64,000 nucleotides of DNA from Caulobacter vibrioides OR37 (GTDB lineage Bacteria; Pseudomonadota; Alphaproteobacteria; Caulobacterales; Caulobacteraceae): positions 496,001 to 560,000 of the forward strand of contig NZ_APMP01000001.1 of NCBI RefSeq assembly GCF_000372645.1. Reading direction: 5' to 3'. The first letter of the stretch is position 1; each line of letters starts with the position of its first letter. The position numbers and the translations under genes are program-made. Under the pieces are notes generated by a model. The model saw nothing but the letters and a program-made list of their open reading frames with translations. It was not told the origin of the DNA and did no database searches. This document shows, in pieces, positions 55,977-63,207 of the stretch.

Positions 55977-57158
55977 TCAAAGCAGCGCTTCAAGCGCCTC
56001 GTAGTAGCGAACGATGTTGCTCTCGAGCCCGCAGTAGACGGTCTCCCTCGGCACGCCGGCCTCCAGTCCAACCTGGCTGATCTCCGCGGCGCGGAAGTCC
56101 TCGCCTCCAAAGACGTTCAGGATTAGCTCGTAGGACCGCGCAAACACCTCGCGGGCCTTGTCCGTGGTCGGCGCGCCGGGTGTCAGCATGAAGTACTCGA
56201 CCGTCGTGCGCCCGGCCGCGCGCGGCATCAGGATCATCACGCTGGTATAATACTGACTGGTCACGACCACGCAGTTCGGGAACGCCGTATAGGCGTGGGT
56301 CACGAGCTTATGGATGTTCTGGGCCGGATCCTCGTCCAGCATCGCCGGAACATAGCCGATACGGCCCGAGACTTGGCGAATATTGACTCCGAACATGTCG
56401 ACGATGTTGGGCGCGTCCTGGAACAGGTCGCCGATCGAGGCCGCATGCAGGCGCTGCACATGATAGCCCTCCAGGAAAGGCTCCAGGATCACCTTCCAGT
56501 TGGCCTTCAGCTCGAAGGTCTTGCGGCCATAGACATGGGCGTCGGGAATGCCCAGGGAGGCGAAGTCGGCGGCGATCTGGTCGCTCAACTGCGACCAGTC
56601 CGGGTTCGGATTTCCGTCTAGCTGGACATAGATGACCCCGCCCCATTCGCGGGCCGGCAGCTCGACCAGGCCGCGCTTGTCCTTGTCCAGGTTCAGGAAG
56701 GCCTCGTTGCGAGCCACCCCGATCAGCTTGCCGTCTATGCCGTAGGTCCAGGCATGGTACGGGCAGGTCACCCGCCCTCGCTTGTGGACCTCGCAGTCCT
56801 CCAGCAGCTTAGAGCCCTTGTGCTGGCAAGCGTTGACGAAGGCCTTGATCTCGCCCGACTTGGCGCGGGCGATCATCAGCGGCACGCCATAGCCTTCATG
56901 AGCCGTGACCATGCCCGGTTCTGGCAGAAGCGCCGACAGGGTCACCGGGACCGGGAAGCGGCGAAAGATTCGGGCCTGCTCGGCGTCGAAGCGCGCCTGG
57001 CCCGTGAAGATCGCGTTGGGCCGCGTGGCCTCCAGCGGCTCGACTACCGCATCGACCTCGGCGGGGATCTTCCGGATGGCGGCCTGCTGGTTGGCGTTGA
57101 GCGCGGCGAGGGTCGTGACCTTGCGATGTTCGGGTTTCCGTTCCGCGACGACGTCCAT
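55977..57158 (-). CDS. Rieske non-heme iron oxygenase, alpha subunit
   Basis: A 393-residue ring-hydroxylating-type oxygenase. The Rieske cluster motifs are CQHKG and CPYHAW (C-x-H ... C-x2-H), and the mononuclear iron site is in LEPFLEGYHVQRLHAAS. Size and single-gene form fit carnitine/steroid-ketohydroxylase-type monooxygenases rather than two-subunit dioxygenases; no beta subunit gene is near. ATG 57158 has GGGAGG upstream. It starts the leftward operon with the CoA ligase and P450, directly downstream of an operator copy. Confidence 0.93.
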   Translation of the reverse strand: MDVVAERKPEHRKVTTLAALNANQQAAIRKIPAEVDAVVEPLEATRPNAIFTGQARFDAEQARIFRRFPVPVTLSALLPEPGMVTAHEGYGVPLMIARAKSGEIKAFVNACQHKGSKLLEDCEVHKRGRVTCPYHAWTYGIDGKLIGVARNEAFLNLDKDKRGLVELPAREWGGVIYVQLDGNPNPDWSQLSDQIAADFASLGIPDAHVYGRKTFELKANWKVILEPFLEGYHVQRLHAASIGDLFQDAPNIVDMFGVNIRQVSGRIGYVPAMLDEDPAQNIHKLVTHAYTAFPNCVVVTSQYYTSVMILMPRAAGRTTVEYFMLTPGAPTTDKAREVFARSYELILNVFGGEDFRAAEISQVGLEAGVPRETVYCGLESNIVRYYEALEALL

Positions 57159-57199
57159 GATCGCCTCCCTCTTTCGTTGCCAGAACCGTAGCACGGAAA

Positions 57200-57220
57200 A
57201 ATCTAATGACAATAGTTTTA
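57200..57220. promoter_or_regulatory. Island-2 operator motif, copy 3
   Basis: AATCTAATGACAATAGTTTT matches the ATCTAAyG..ATAG form of the family. It lies in the 59-base gap upstream of the Rieske gene, touching the end of the reductase gene. Confidence 0.6.
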
Positions 57221-58456
57221 GGCCGATAAGGCGCTCATCTCCTTGAGCGGAACGGCGGCGTCGGCCAGCTCTTCGGGCGCGATGCGGGCGCCGTCGACAA
57301 CGAGCTTGCGCCCCTGGACGTAGTCCTTGACGGCATTGACGCAGTCCAGCGCCACGACCCGTCCCTCGCGCAGATAGATAACCGAGAACGACCGGCTGGC
57401 GGGGTCGCCGCGCAGCACGGCCCGGTCATGGCCGATCGACAGGCCGACGGTCTGGAGCTTGAGGTCGTACTGGTCGGACCAGAACCACGGGACGGCGTCA
57501 TATGGCGCGCCCTCCCCGGCCCGGATGACGGTCGCCGCGACGGCGGCTTGGTCGTTGGCGTTCTGCACCGACTCCAGCCGGATCTGCGCGCCGTTGGCAT
57601 AACGATTGGCGTGCAGGGCGCAGTCCCCGATGGCGAAGACGCCGGGCAGACTTGTTCGGCACCAGGCGTCGACCGCCACGCCATTTCCGCCCTCGGCCCC
57701 CGCCGCGAGCAGCGGCCCGACCGCGGGTTCGATGCCGATGCCGACGACAACCATCTGTCCCGGTATCCACGCGCCGTCCGCCAGCCGGACGCCGTTGACG
57801 CCGCCCTCGGCGCCTTCCAGACGCTCGACCTTCGCCCCTAGCCGCAGATCGACGCCATGCGCGCGGTGTTCAGCCTCGTAGAAGCGCGAAAGCGCCTCGC
57901 CCGCCACCCGCGCCAGCACGCGATCCAGCGCCTCCAGCAGCACGACGCGCTTGCCGAGCTTGGTTAGAACCGCGGCGGCCTCCAAGCCGATATATCCGCC
58001 GCCGATGACCACAGCCCGGTCCACGGCGGGCAGTTCGGCGATCATCCGGTCAACGTCGGCGCGATTGCGCACGGCGTGGACGCCTCGGAGATCGTGGCCA
58101 ACGCAGGTCAGTCGGCGAGGCTCGCCGCCGGCCGCCCAGATCAACCGACCGTAACCCAAGGTCTCGCCGTCAGCGAGGGTGACGGCGCGCGCCTCGGGAT
58201 CAACCGCGACGACGACGCGCCCCAGCCATAAAGCGATCTCGCGTTCGCTCCAAAAACTCTCCGCGCGGAGCAACAGGCGCTCGAAGGTCTTCTCGCCGGC
58301 CAGATAGCCCTTGGACAGTGGCGGCCGCTCATAAGGCGCTTCGGGCTCGGCGGAAATCAAAGCGATCGAGCCCGCGTAGCCGCCCTGACGCAGGGCGATG
58401 GCCGCCTGGCCGCCCGCGTGGCCGCCCCCGACGATCACGACGTCATAGCGCCGCAT
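57218..58456 (-). CDS. FAD-dependent ferredoxin reductase
   Basis: A 412-residue putidaredoxin-reductase-type protein. FAD motif [21 protein letters not shown] motif [16 protein letters not shown], and [11 protein letters not shown] with a C-terminal reductase domain ([15 protein letters not shown]) are present. It takes electrons from NADH to the 2Fe-2S ferredoxin for the P450 and possibly the Rieske oxygenase. ATG 58456 overlaps the stop of the thiolase-like gene (TGATG); the frame is open further upstream but that part lies in the neighbour. Confidence 0.94.
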   Translation of the reverse strand: MRRYDVVIVGGGHAGGQAAIALRQGGYAGSIALISAEPEAPYERPPLSKGYLAGEKTFERLLLRAESFWSEREIALWLGRVVVAVDPEARAVTLADGETLGYGRLIWAAGGEPRRLTCVGHDLRGVHAVRNRADVDRMIAELPAVDRAVVIGGGYIGLEAAAVLTKLGKRVVLLEALDRVLARVAGEALSRFYEAEHRAHGVDLRLGAKVERLEGAEGGVNGVRLADGAWIPGQMVVVGIGIEPAVGPLLAAGAEGGNGVAVDAWCRTSLPGVFAIGDCALHANRYANGAQIRLESVQNANDQAAVAATVIRAGEGAPYDAVPWFWSDQYDLKLQTVGLSIGHDRAVLRGDPASRSFSVIYLREGRVVALDCVNAVKDYVQGRKLVVDGARIAPEELADAAVPLKEMSALSA

Positions 58457-59616
58457 CAGCGCGCCTCGGTCGAGAAGACCGCCGAACTGACGGTCGGGGC
58501 GCCAGGGCCGCCGGCCAGCAGGCAGTGTCGCGCGCCGGCGACCGGATTGGCCGAGGTCCCGCGTAGCTGCTCCACCGCCTCGACCGCTATGCCAATCCCA
58601 TGGATGAAGCCCTGGGCCAGGTTGCCGCCCGCCGTGTTGACCGGTAGCTTGCCGCTCGGCGCGATCAAGTTCTCGTAGCGCACCACCTCGCCGACACTGT
58701 CGTAGGTGCAGAAGCCGTGGTCGATCAGCGAGGCCACGCCCTGGGCGCTGAAGTTCTCGTAGAGCTGCACGACGTCGATGTCGGCCGGCGTCAGGCCCGT
58801 CTGCGCCCACAACCGCCGCGCCACCGACTCGAACCCGGCCGAGGCATAGTGGGCGTCGTTTTGCAGCAGATCCCCCCAGCCGCGCCCCGCGCCCTGGGCC
58901 ACACCCTTCAGATACACCGGTTTTTGCTTGAGATCCCGCGCCCGCTCGGCGGATGTCAGGATCAGGGCTCCGGCCCCGTCGTTCTCGCGACTGCAGTCGA
59001 ACAGATGGAACGGCTCGCAGATCATCCGCGACGACCGGTAGACATCAAGGTCCAGATCCTTGCCGTAGCTGACCGCTTTCGGATTGCGCGCGCCGTGGTG
59101 ATAGGAGGCCCGCACGAGGTCCTCCAGGCATCGGCGCGGCACCTTGTGGTGTTCCAGAAGCCGCTGGGCCCGCATCGCGCACTCGATGGCCGGGGCGACA
59201 TTGCCGGCGGCCATGATGTGATCGTTCAGGTGGTGGGCCATGACCGCGCCGGAGAGCCGGCCGCTGTCGCCCTGCACCAGGGCGCGGAACACCACGACCG
59301 TCTTGGCCTGGCCGCTGATGATCGCCGCCGCCGCGAGGCCGAAGGCCGCCGCGACCCCGCCGCCGCCGCCGCCGAACACCTGGGCCGACCAGCAGAGATC
59401 CTCGGTCCCCAGGTCCGGGGCCATGCGGATCGGCTCGTTCTTGTCGTCGCCGTATGAGACAAAACCGTCGATCTCGGATGGATCGAGGCCGGCGTCGGCG
59501 CAGGCGTCGACGATGGCGCCGACCAGGACGCCCTGCTCAGGCAGCGGCGCGGCGCCGCGCTTGTACTGGCGGACGCCCAGGCCGACGACGGCCGTGCTGA
59601 CGGGGAACGCGCTCAT
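58456..59616 (-). CDS. Thiolase-fold lipid-transfer-type protein (Ltp2-like aldolase)
   Basis: A 386-residue thiolase-superfamily protein that lacks the usual nucleophilic Cys: the position reads [19 protein letters not shown]-like loop motifs of the SCP-x/lipid-transfer class remain ([36 protein letters not shown]). With a DUF35 gene overlapping upstream, this matches the Ltp2/DUF35 retro-aldolases of steroid side-chain degradation rather than a thiolase. Aldol cleavage of a hydroxyacyl-CoA is the predicted role. Confidence 0.85.
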   Translation of the reverse strand: MSAFPVSTAVVGLGVRQYKRGAAPLPEQGVLVGAIVDACADAGLDPSEIDGFVSYGDDKNEPIRMAPDLGTEDLCWSAQVFGGGGGGVAAAFGLAAAAIISGQAKTVVVFRALVQGDSGRLSGAVMAHHLNDHIMAAGNVAPAIECAMRAQRLLEHHKVPRRCLEDLVRASYHHGARNPKAVSYGKDLDLDVYRSSRMICEPFHLFDCSRENDGAGALILTSAERARDLKQKPVYLKGVAQGAGRGWGDLLQNDAHYASAGFESVARRLWAQTGLTPADIDVVQLYENFSAQGVASLIDHGFCTYDSVGEVVRYENLIAPSGKLPVNTAGGNLAQGFIHGIGIAVEAVEQLRGTSANPVAGARHCLLAGGPGAPTVSSAVFSTEAR

Positions 59617-60008
59617 GCCGTCACCGCCCAGCGCAGGCCCGGGATCACCCGGCCGTAGACCTCGGCCTCGGCCACATGGCCGACGACCGGGGCGCCGATG
59701 ATCGGTTCACCCTCGCCATCCAGAACGCCCATCAGGCGGATGTCGCCGGCCTCCGGCAGCGTCACCGACAGGGTGACGAACGGCGAACCAAAGGCCTCCG
59801 TCCCCTCGAACGGGTGCCAGGTGCGGGTCCACGAATAGATGACGCCGCGCATCTCGACTGGTCGCCAGTCGAAACTCCAGCTCCCGCAATCGCCGCAGCG
59901 GAACGGCGCGGGCCAACGCCACCGCCCACAGGCCGCGCAACGCGGCAGCTCCAGCCGGCCTCGCGACAAGGCCTCCCAGTACCGGCCGTCCTGACCCAGT
60001 CCCTTCAC
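59613..60008 (-). CDS. DUF35 OB-fold zinc protein, partner of the thiolase-fold enzyme
   Basis: A 131-residue DUF35 protein. The N-terminal zinc ribbon is CAACGRW and CGDCGSW (two CxxC pairs), followed by an OB fold (GVIYSWTRTWHPFEG, FVTLSVTLPEAGDIRLMGVL). Members bind thiolase-fold proteins and are needed for their activity. It overlaps the Ltp-like gene (ATGA) and is the first gene of the transcript, with two operator copies upstream. Confidence 0.9.
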   Translation of the reverse strand: MKGLGQDGRYWEALSRGRLELPRCAACGRWRWPAPFRCGDCGSWSFDWRPVEMRGVIYSWTRTWHPFEGTEAFGSPFVTLSVTLPEAGDIRLMGVLDGEGEPIIGAPVVGHVAEAEVYGRVIPGLRWAVTA

Positions 60009-60054
60009 GGCGATCTCCCTGGCGACGCCATTCGCGACGTTCTTAGTCGATCAC

Positions 60055-60069
60055 TTAAAGCCGTTAGGT
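60055..60069. promoter_or_regulatory. Island-2 operator motif, copy 4
   Basis: On the minus strand ACCTAACGGCTTTAA matches 11 of 15 positions of copy 1. It lies 47 bases upstream of the DUF35 gene start. Confidence 0.45.
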
Positions 60070-60087
60070 TTCGGGATCAAATGGTTT

Positions 60088-60106
60088 CCTAATATCGTTA
60101 GATTTA
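60088..60106. promoter_or_regulatory. Island-2 operator motif, copy 5
   Basis: CCTAATATCGTTAGATTTA reads on the minus strand as AAATCTAACGATATTAGG, close to copy 1. With copy 4 it makes two sites upstream of the DUF35 operon. Confidence 0.6.
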
Positions 60107-60462
60107 TAGGCACGCAGCGCCACGCGACCGAGCATGTCATCGTCCTGCGCGTCGAGATCAGGTGAAGGTGGATTTGGAAGTCGCCGGCTGCCTGGACGAA
60201 CGGCTTCGATCCCTGGCGGCTTCGAGTCGCGTGAAGACTGCGGCGTCGCAATTCCTTCTCGCGTACCGGAGTGGCGCGCGCAGATGAAACCGATTGGGCA
60301 TTATCGCGCGACGCTTACTATAACGCCTTCGATCGGCGCCGCGCAGTTAAGTTGTCAGTTCCCCGGGGCTGAGCGTCCGTTCGTTGGAGGCCGTTTTCCG
60401 GGCATTGTAGGTGATCGCGGCATCGCAAAGGCTTGAGAAGCGGTTGAGAAGGCTCCGCTTGG
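60107..60462. other. Intergenic region, no gene seen
   Basis: About 356 bases hold no convincing gene; short open frames on both strands have no family pattern, ribosome site or conserved start. It separates the end of island 2 from the small HTH gene and may contain the rest of the DUF35 promoter region. Confidence 0.5.
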
Positions 60463-60882
60463 CTAGCGCAGGATCCAGGCCAGCGCTTCGACAATGTCCA
60501 GATCGCTCCAGTAGCGATCCATGACGTAGACGCCGAGCCCCTCGTTGATCAAGAAGCCTTCGGCTCCCAATTTGATCAGTTTGCGGCGCACAGTCTCGCG
60601 CGGGATGCCGGTCATGTCGGCGATGGTCGAGGCGTTGAGGCGGGCGCAGAAGTCTTCGGGCGCGAACGTGGCCTGCGACCCGCGCACCCGACTTGCCTCC
60701 GCCAGCCCTGTCAGCATGAACGAGAACAGGATCTGTTGACTGTCGCTATCGAGGCCAAGCCGGCGCCGCACTCTCGAAAAATAGTTGAAAAGCCGAGAGG
60801 CGACCTGCAGTCGCAGCCCAACCAAGTCCAAACCCAAAGGCGCGTCTGATTGACGCTGCCTGACCGGCGCCGCGCACCGCAT
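60463..60882 (-). CDS. Small winged-HTH regulator, Crp-type C-terminal HTH
   Basis: A 139-residue protein whose C-terminal half has the HTH STIADMTGIPRETVRRKLIKLGAEGFL, as in the Crp/FNR HTH. The N-terminal half is helical, with no cyclic-nucleotide domain, so it is shorter than a full Crp protein. Its target is unknown. A GGGGGCG stretch precedes the ATG at 60882, and the upstream region is very AT-rich. It may act on the neighbouring Tad-type genes, but nothing proves this. Confidence 0.7.
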   Translation of the reverse strand: MRCAAPVRQRQSDAPLGLDLVGLRLQVASRLFNYFSRVRRRLGLDSDSQQILFSFMLTGLAEASRVRGSQATFAPEDFCARLNASTIADMTGIPRETVRRKLIKLGAEGFLINEGLGVYVMDRYWSDLDIVEALAWILR

Positions 60883-61108
60883 ATTGCTCGCCCCCGAACA
60901 TGTCCCCGAGGAGGCTTTTATTGCAGGTTGAAATAAATAACAGGAAATTATGGATAACTTAATTTATAGTTGCACTCAGTATGAGTATATTGATGGCGGA
61001 CGATCGACGAATACGAGAAAAGACTCCGATATTCGGAGATAAAGCTCGCTTCGCTTTAAATCTACACCTGTAGGACACCCTATAGCGCCGAAGCAAAATT
61101 GCCTTCGC
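60883..61108. other. AT-rich intergenic region
   Basis: The stretch around 60915-60990 is strongly AT-rich in a GC-rich genome. It is upstream of the HTH regulator and after the last Tad-type gene. No gene is seen. A TTAATTTATAGTTGC sequence has only partial resemblance to a CtrA box and is not counted as a site. Confidence 0.4.
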
Positions 61109-61315
61109 CTATACTTTGGATTCGGCCGCTGAAGCTGGGCAGGGCCGGCCATGCGCGGACAAGCGGGCGCAGAGATGACCGTAGGTGTGATCACGCACCG
61201 CCACCGTCGTCTCGGCGGCCGCGACCACTACGCTTCGGCTCACGCCCGGCGCGGCCGCCTCGGCTCCGATCAGGAAAAACACCAGCGACAGAATGAGCAC
61301 CTGAACCCCCAACAC
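61109..61315 (-). CDS. Possible small exported protein after the pilin gene
   Basis: A 68-residue frame with a hydrophobic N-terminus resembling a signal peptide (MLGVQVLILSLVFFLIG, then AEAAA) begins at a GTG 4 bases after the pilin stop. It matches no known family and the start has no good ribosome site. It could be a real small envelope protein or a chance frame. Confidence 0.35.
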   Translation of the reverse strand: MLGVQVLILSLVFFLIGAEAAAPGVSRSVVVAAAETTVAVRDHTYGHLCARLSAHGRPCPASAAESKV

Positions 61316-61319
61316 CGCC

Positions 61320-61541
61320 TTAGACCCCGACCTGACAGGGCGGCGGCGGGGCGCTGGGATCGCCGGCCGCCAGACAACGCGCTTCGCGCACGGCGGCCGA
61401 CAATCGATCGCTGTAGGCCTTGATAGCCGGCCCTAGGCGATATCCGCCGGCCAGCAGCGCCATGCCGAGGACCGCCAAAAGGATCGTGGCCTCGACTGAG
61501 GCCACGCCTTTTTCGTCCCGCCAGAAGACAGCGCGCGACAT
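61320..61541 (-). CDS. Flp/Tad-type pilin-like protein
   Basis: A 73-residue protein with a short charged leader (MSRAVFWRDEKG), a processing-site pattern of G followed by VASVEATILLAVLGMALLA, and one hydrophobic helix. The Glu at position +5 after the Gly is the Flp hallmark, but the following Tyr is replaced by Ala, so it is atypical. Its place behind CpaF, TadB and TadC supports a Tad role. Confidence 0.7.
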   Translation of the reverse strand: MSRAVFWRDEKGVASVEATILLAVLGMALLAGGYRLGPAIKAYSDRLSAAVREARCLAAGDPSAPPPPCQVGV

Positions 61542-61561
61542 GGTTCGCCAGAGCGCCCTGG

Positions 61562-61933
61562 TTAGGGCGTATTGGTCTTGGACGGGGTCGAGCCGGGCTT
61601 CGGCACGACCTTCTTAACCGGCTTCTTGGTCGACTTGACGCTCTTCTTCTTCGAGGGGGCCTTCTTGATCTTCTTGGCGCCCTTCTTGGTGGGCGTCTTC
61701 TTGACCTTCTTGGCGCCCTTCTTGGTCGGGTCCTTCTTGACCTTCTTGGCGCCGCGCTTGGTCGGGTCCTTCTTGACCTTCTTGGCCTTCTTCTTGACGG
61801 GCGACTTCTTGACCTTCGTCAGGGTCTTGCCCGAAGGCGTGGTCGCGGCCTGCGCGGTCGCGTCGGGCACGATCGTGGAGACGGCGAAGAGGGCCGCCAA
61901 GGCGACGACGGCCGCACGGAAGAGCTTGAACAT
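61562..61933 (-). CDS. Exported lysine-rich repeat protein (histone-H1-like composition)
   Basis: A 123-residue protein with a signal peptide (about residues 1-28, ending ATAQA) and a mature part that is roughly 40% Lys. A 12-residue unit close to KKVKKDPTKKGA repeats about three to four times. No catalytic domain is seen. Export of such a basic protein suggests binding to DNA, polysaccharide or envelope polymers; a simple linker role is also possible. A GGGGG stretch precedes ATG 61931-61933 on the minus strand. It lies between the TadC and pilin genes. Confidence 0.75.
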   Translation of the reverse strand: MFKLFRAAVVALAALFAVSTIVPDATAQAATTPSGKTLTKVKKSPVKKKAKKVKKDPTKRGAKKVKKDPTKKGAKKVKKTPTKKGAKKIKKAPSKKKSVKSTKKPVKKVVPKPGSTPSKTNTP

Positions 61934-62035
61934 GATACCCCCTAAACCCCCGCACCCTTATGGTGACATCTCGTAAACTATAGGGAGTGGCCAGTTGGCT
62001 CTCCATGCGACGACTGCCCAGATTGGGCGGCATGT

Positions 62036-62509
62036 TCAGGCCGCGTAGAGAGCGCGCAACAGGGCCAGGAAAGAGGGGCCGATCAGCATCAGCAGGATGG
62101 CGGGCATGAAGAACAGCACCAGCACGATGATCATATAGACCGGCACGGTCTCGATCCGCCGCCGCAACGAAAACTCACGTCGTTCGAAACTGTTGGCCAG
62201 GTAGATGCGCAAGCGTTCGCGCAGATCATCGCCGTTTTCCTCGGCCTCGATCGCTAGCGCCAGCAAGGCCCGGACCGGGGCTGGCGCGTCCGACATGGCG
62301 GGCAGAAGACCCGGGTCGGGCGCGGCGCGCAGTCGCCGCCAATGCGCGGCGGCCGCGGACATGTCCATCTCGCGCGCATCGGCCAGCTTCAGACCAAGAC
62401 CCAGAGCCCAGGCGGGCGGAGCGCCGGCCTCGGCCGCGGCCAACGCCGCGATGGCCACGAATTCGCAGGCGGCCTCGATCTCTCCCTGGTAGCGCTCCTC
62501 GAGGCTCAT
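62036..62509 (-). CDS. tadC: TadC-type inner membrane protein (T2SF domain), short form
   Basis: A 157-residue type II secretion F-like protein. The family pattern is seen late (LALAIEAEENGDDLRERLRIYLANSFERREFSLRRR) with a final membrane segment (PVYMIIVLVLFFMPAILLML). It is about half the length of usual TadC proteins, corresponding to the C-terminal half. ATG 62509 overlaps the TadB stop (ATGA). Confidence 0.8.
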   Translation of the reverse strand: MSLEERYQGEIEAACEFVAIAALAAAEAGAPPAWALGLGLKLADAREMDMSAAAAHWRRLRAAPDPGLLPAMSDAPAPVRALLALAIEAEENGDDLRERLRIYLANSFERREFSLRRRIETVPVYMIIVLVLFFMPAILLMLIGPSFLALLRALYAA

Positions 62510-63207
62510 GACATGGTCCTGGCGAGACCGTTCAACGCCACGCGGCCCCAAATCACCAGCGTGGCGGCCAGGGTGGTCATCCAGCGACCGTCGGGACTTT
62601 CCAGCAGCGCCGAGACGAAGACGCCCGCATGGGCGGCCGAGAAGCCGAGCACCAGGAAAAAGAACACGGTGATGACATTGGCCTGCCAGCGAATCTGGGT
62701 CAGGGCGAGTTGCTTTTTCTTGGCCAGATCCTCGCTCATGCCCAAGGCCGTTCGGTACGCGGTCAGGAAGGGTTGAGGATCGCCGCCCTGTTCACGATGC
62801 AACCGCAGCAGTTCGAACAGCAGGGTGGTGTAAGGATAGGGTCGGAAGGCTTCCATATCGACCGAGCGGCCAGCCGCCTGGGCGGATAGTCCGTCGGCGA
62901 GGACGGACGCGCCGGGGCCGCTGGCCGCCCGCGCCGCCCGCCGCAGGGCCGCGTCCAGCGACATCCCGGCCCGCGCGAGGGGCGCGGCGGTCTCGATCAA
63001 TCGCCGAACCTGGTCGCGATCGCGCGCCTCGCCCGCGTCCCTGCGCTGGTGGAGGACCTGTCCGATCAAGAGGCCGCCGCCCAAACCCAGAGCCAAGCCT
63101 AACGGCGCCACCCCGCTCCATAGTCCCGCGAACACGCCAGCCCCAGCGGCCGCCAGCGCGGCCTCCGGGCGTGGCGTCACGCCCAGTCGGTCGGCCCAGC
63201 CGCTCAC
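62506..63207 (-). CDS. tadB: TadB-type inner membrane protein (T2SF domain)
   Basis: A 233-residue T2SF-domain protein. An N-terminal hydrophobic pair (AALAAAGAGVFAGLWSG, LGLALGLGGGLLIG) is followed by the cytoplasmic T2SF helices (LARAGMSLDAALRRAARAA, FELLRLHREQGGDPQPFL) and C-terminal membrane segments (ANVITVFFFLVLGFSAAHAGVF). It pairs with TadC as the platform of a Tad pilus. GTG 63207 overlaps the CpaF stop (GTGA). Confidence 0.85.
   Translation of the reverse strand: MSGWADRLGVTPRPEAALAAAGAGVFAGLWSGVAPLGLALGLGGGLLIGQVLHQRRDAGEARDRDQVRRLIETAAPLARAGMSLDAALRRAARAASGPGASVLADGLSAQAAGRSVDMEAFRPYPYTTLLFELLRLHREQGGDPQPFLTAYRTALGMSEDLAKKKQLALTQIRWQANVITVFFFLVLGFSAAHAGVFVSALLESPDGRWMTTLAATLVIWGRVALNGLARTMS

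Noticed and set aside
60134..60436. 100-residue open frame between island 2 and the HTH gene
   Set aside because: No ribosome site, no conserved pattern, and it overlaps a promoter region.
60950..60980. CtrA-binding box upstream of the Tad genes
   Set aside because: Only part of the TTAA-N7-TTAA pattern is present, and it lies on the wrong side of the pilus genes.
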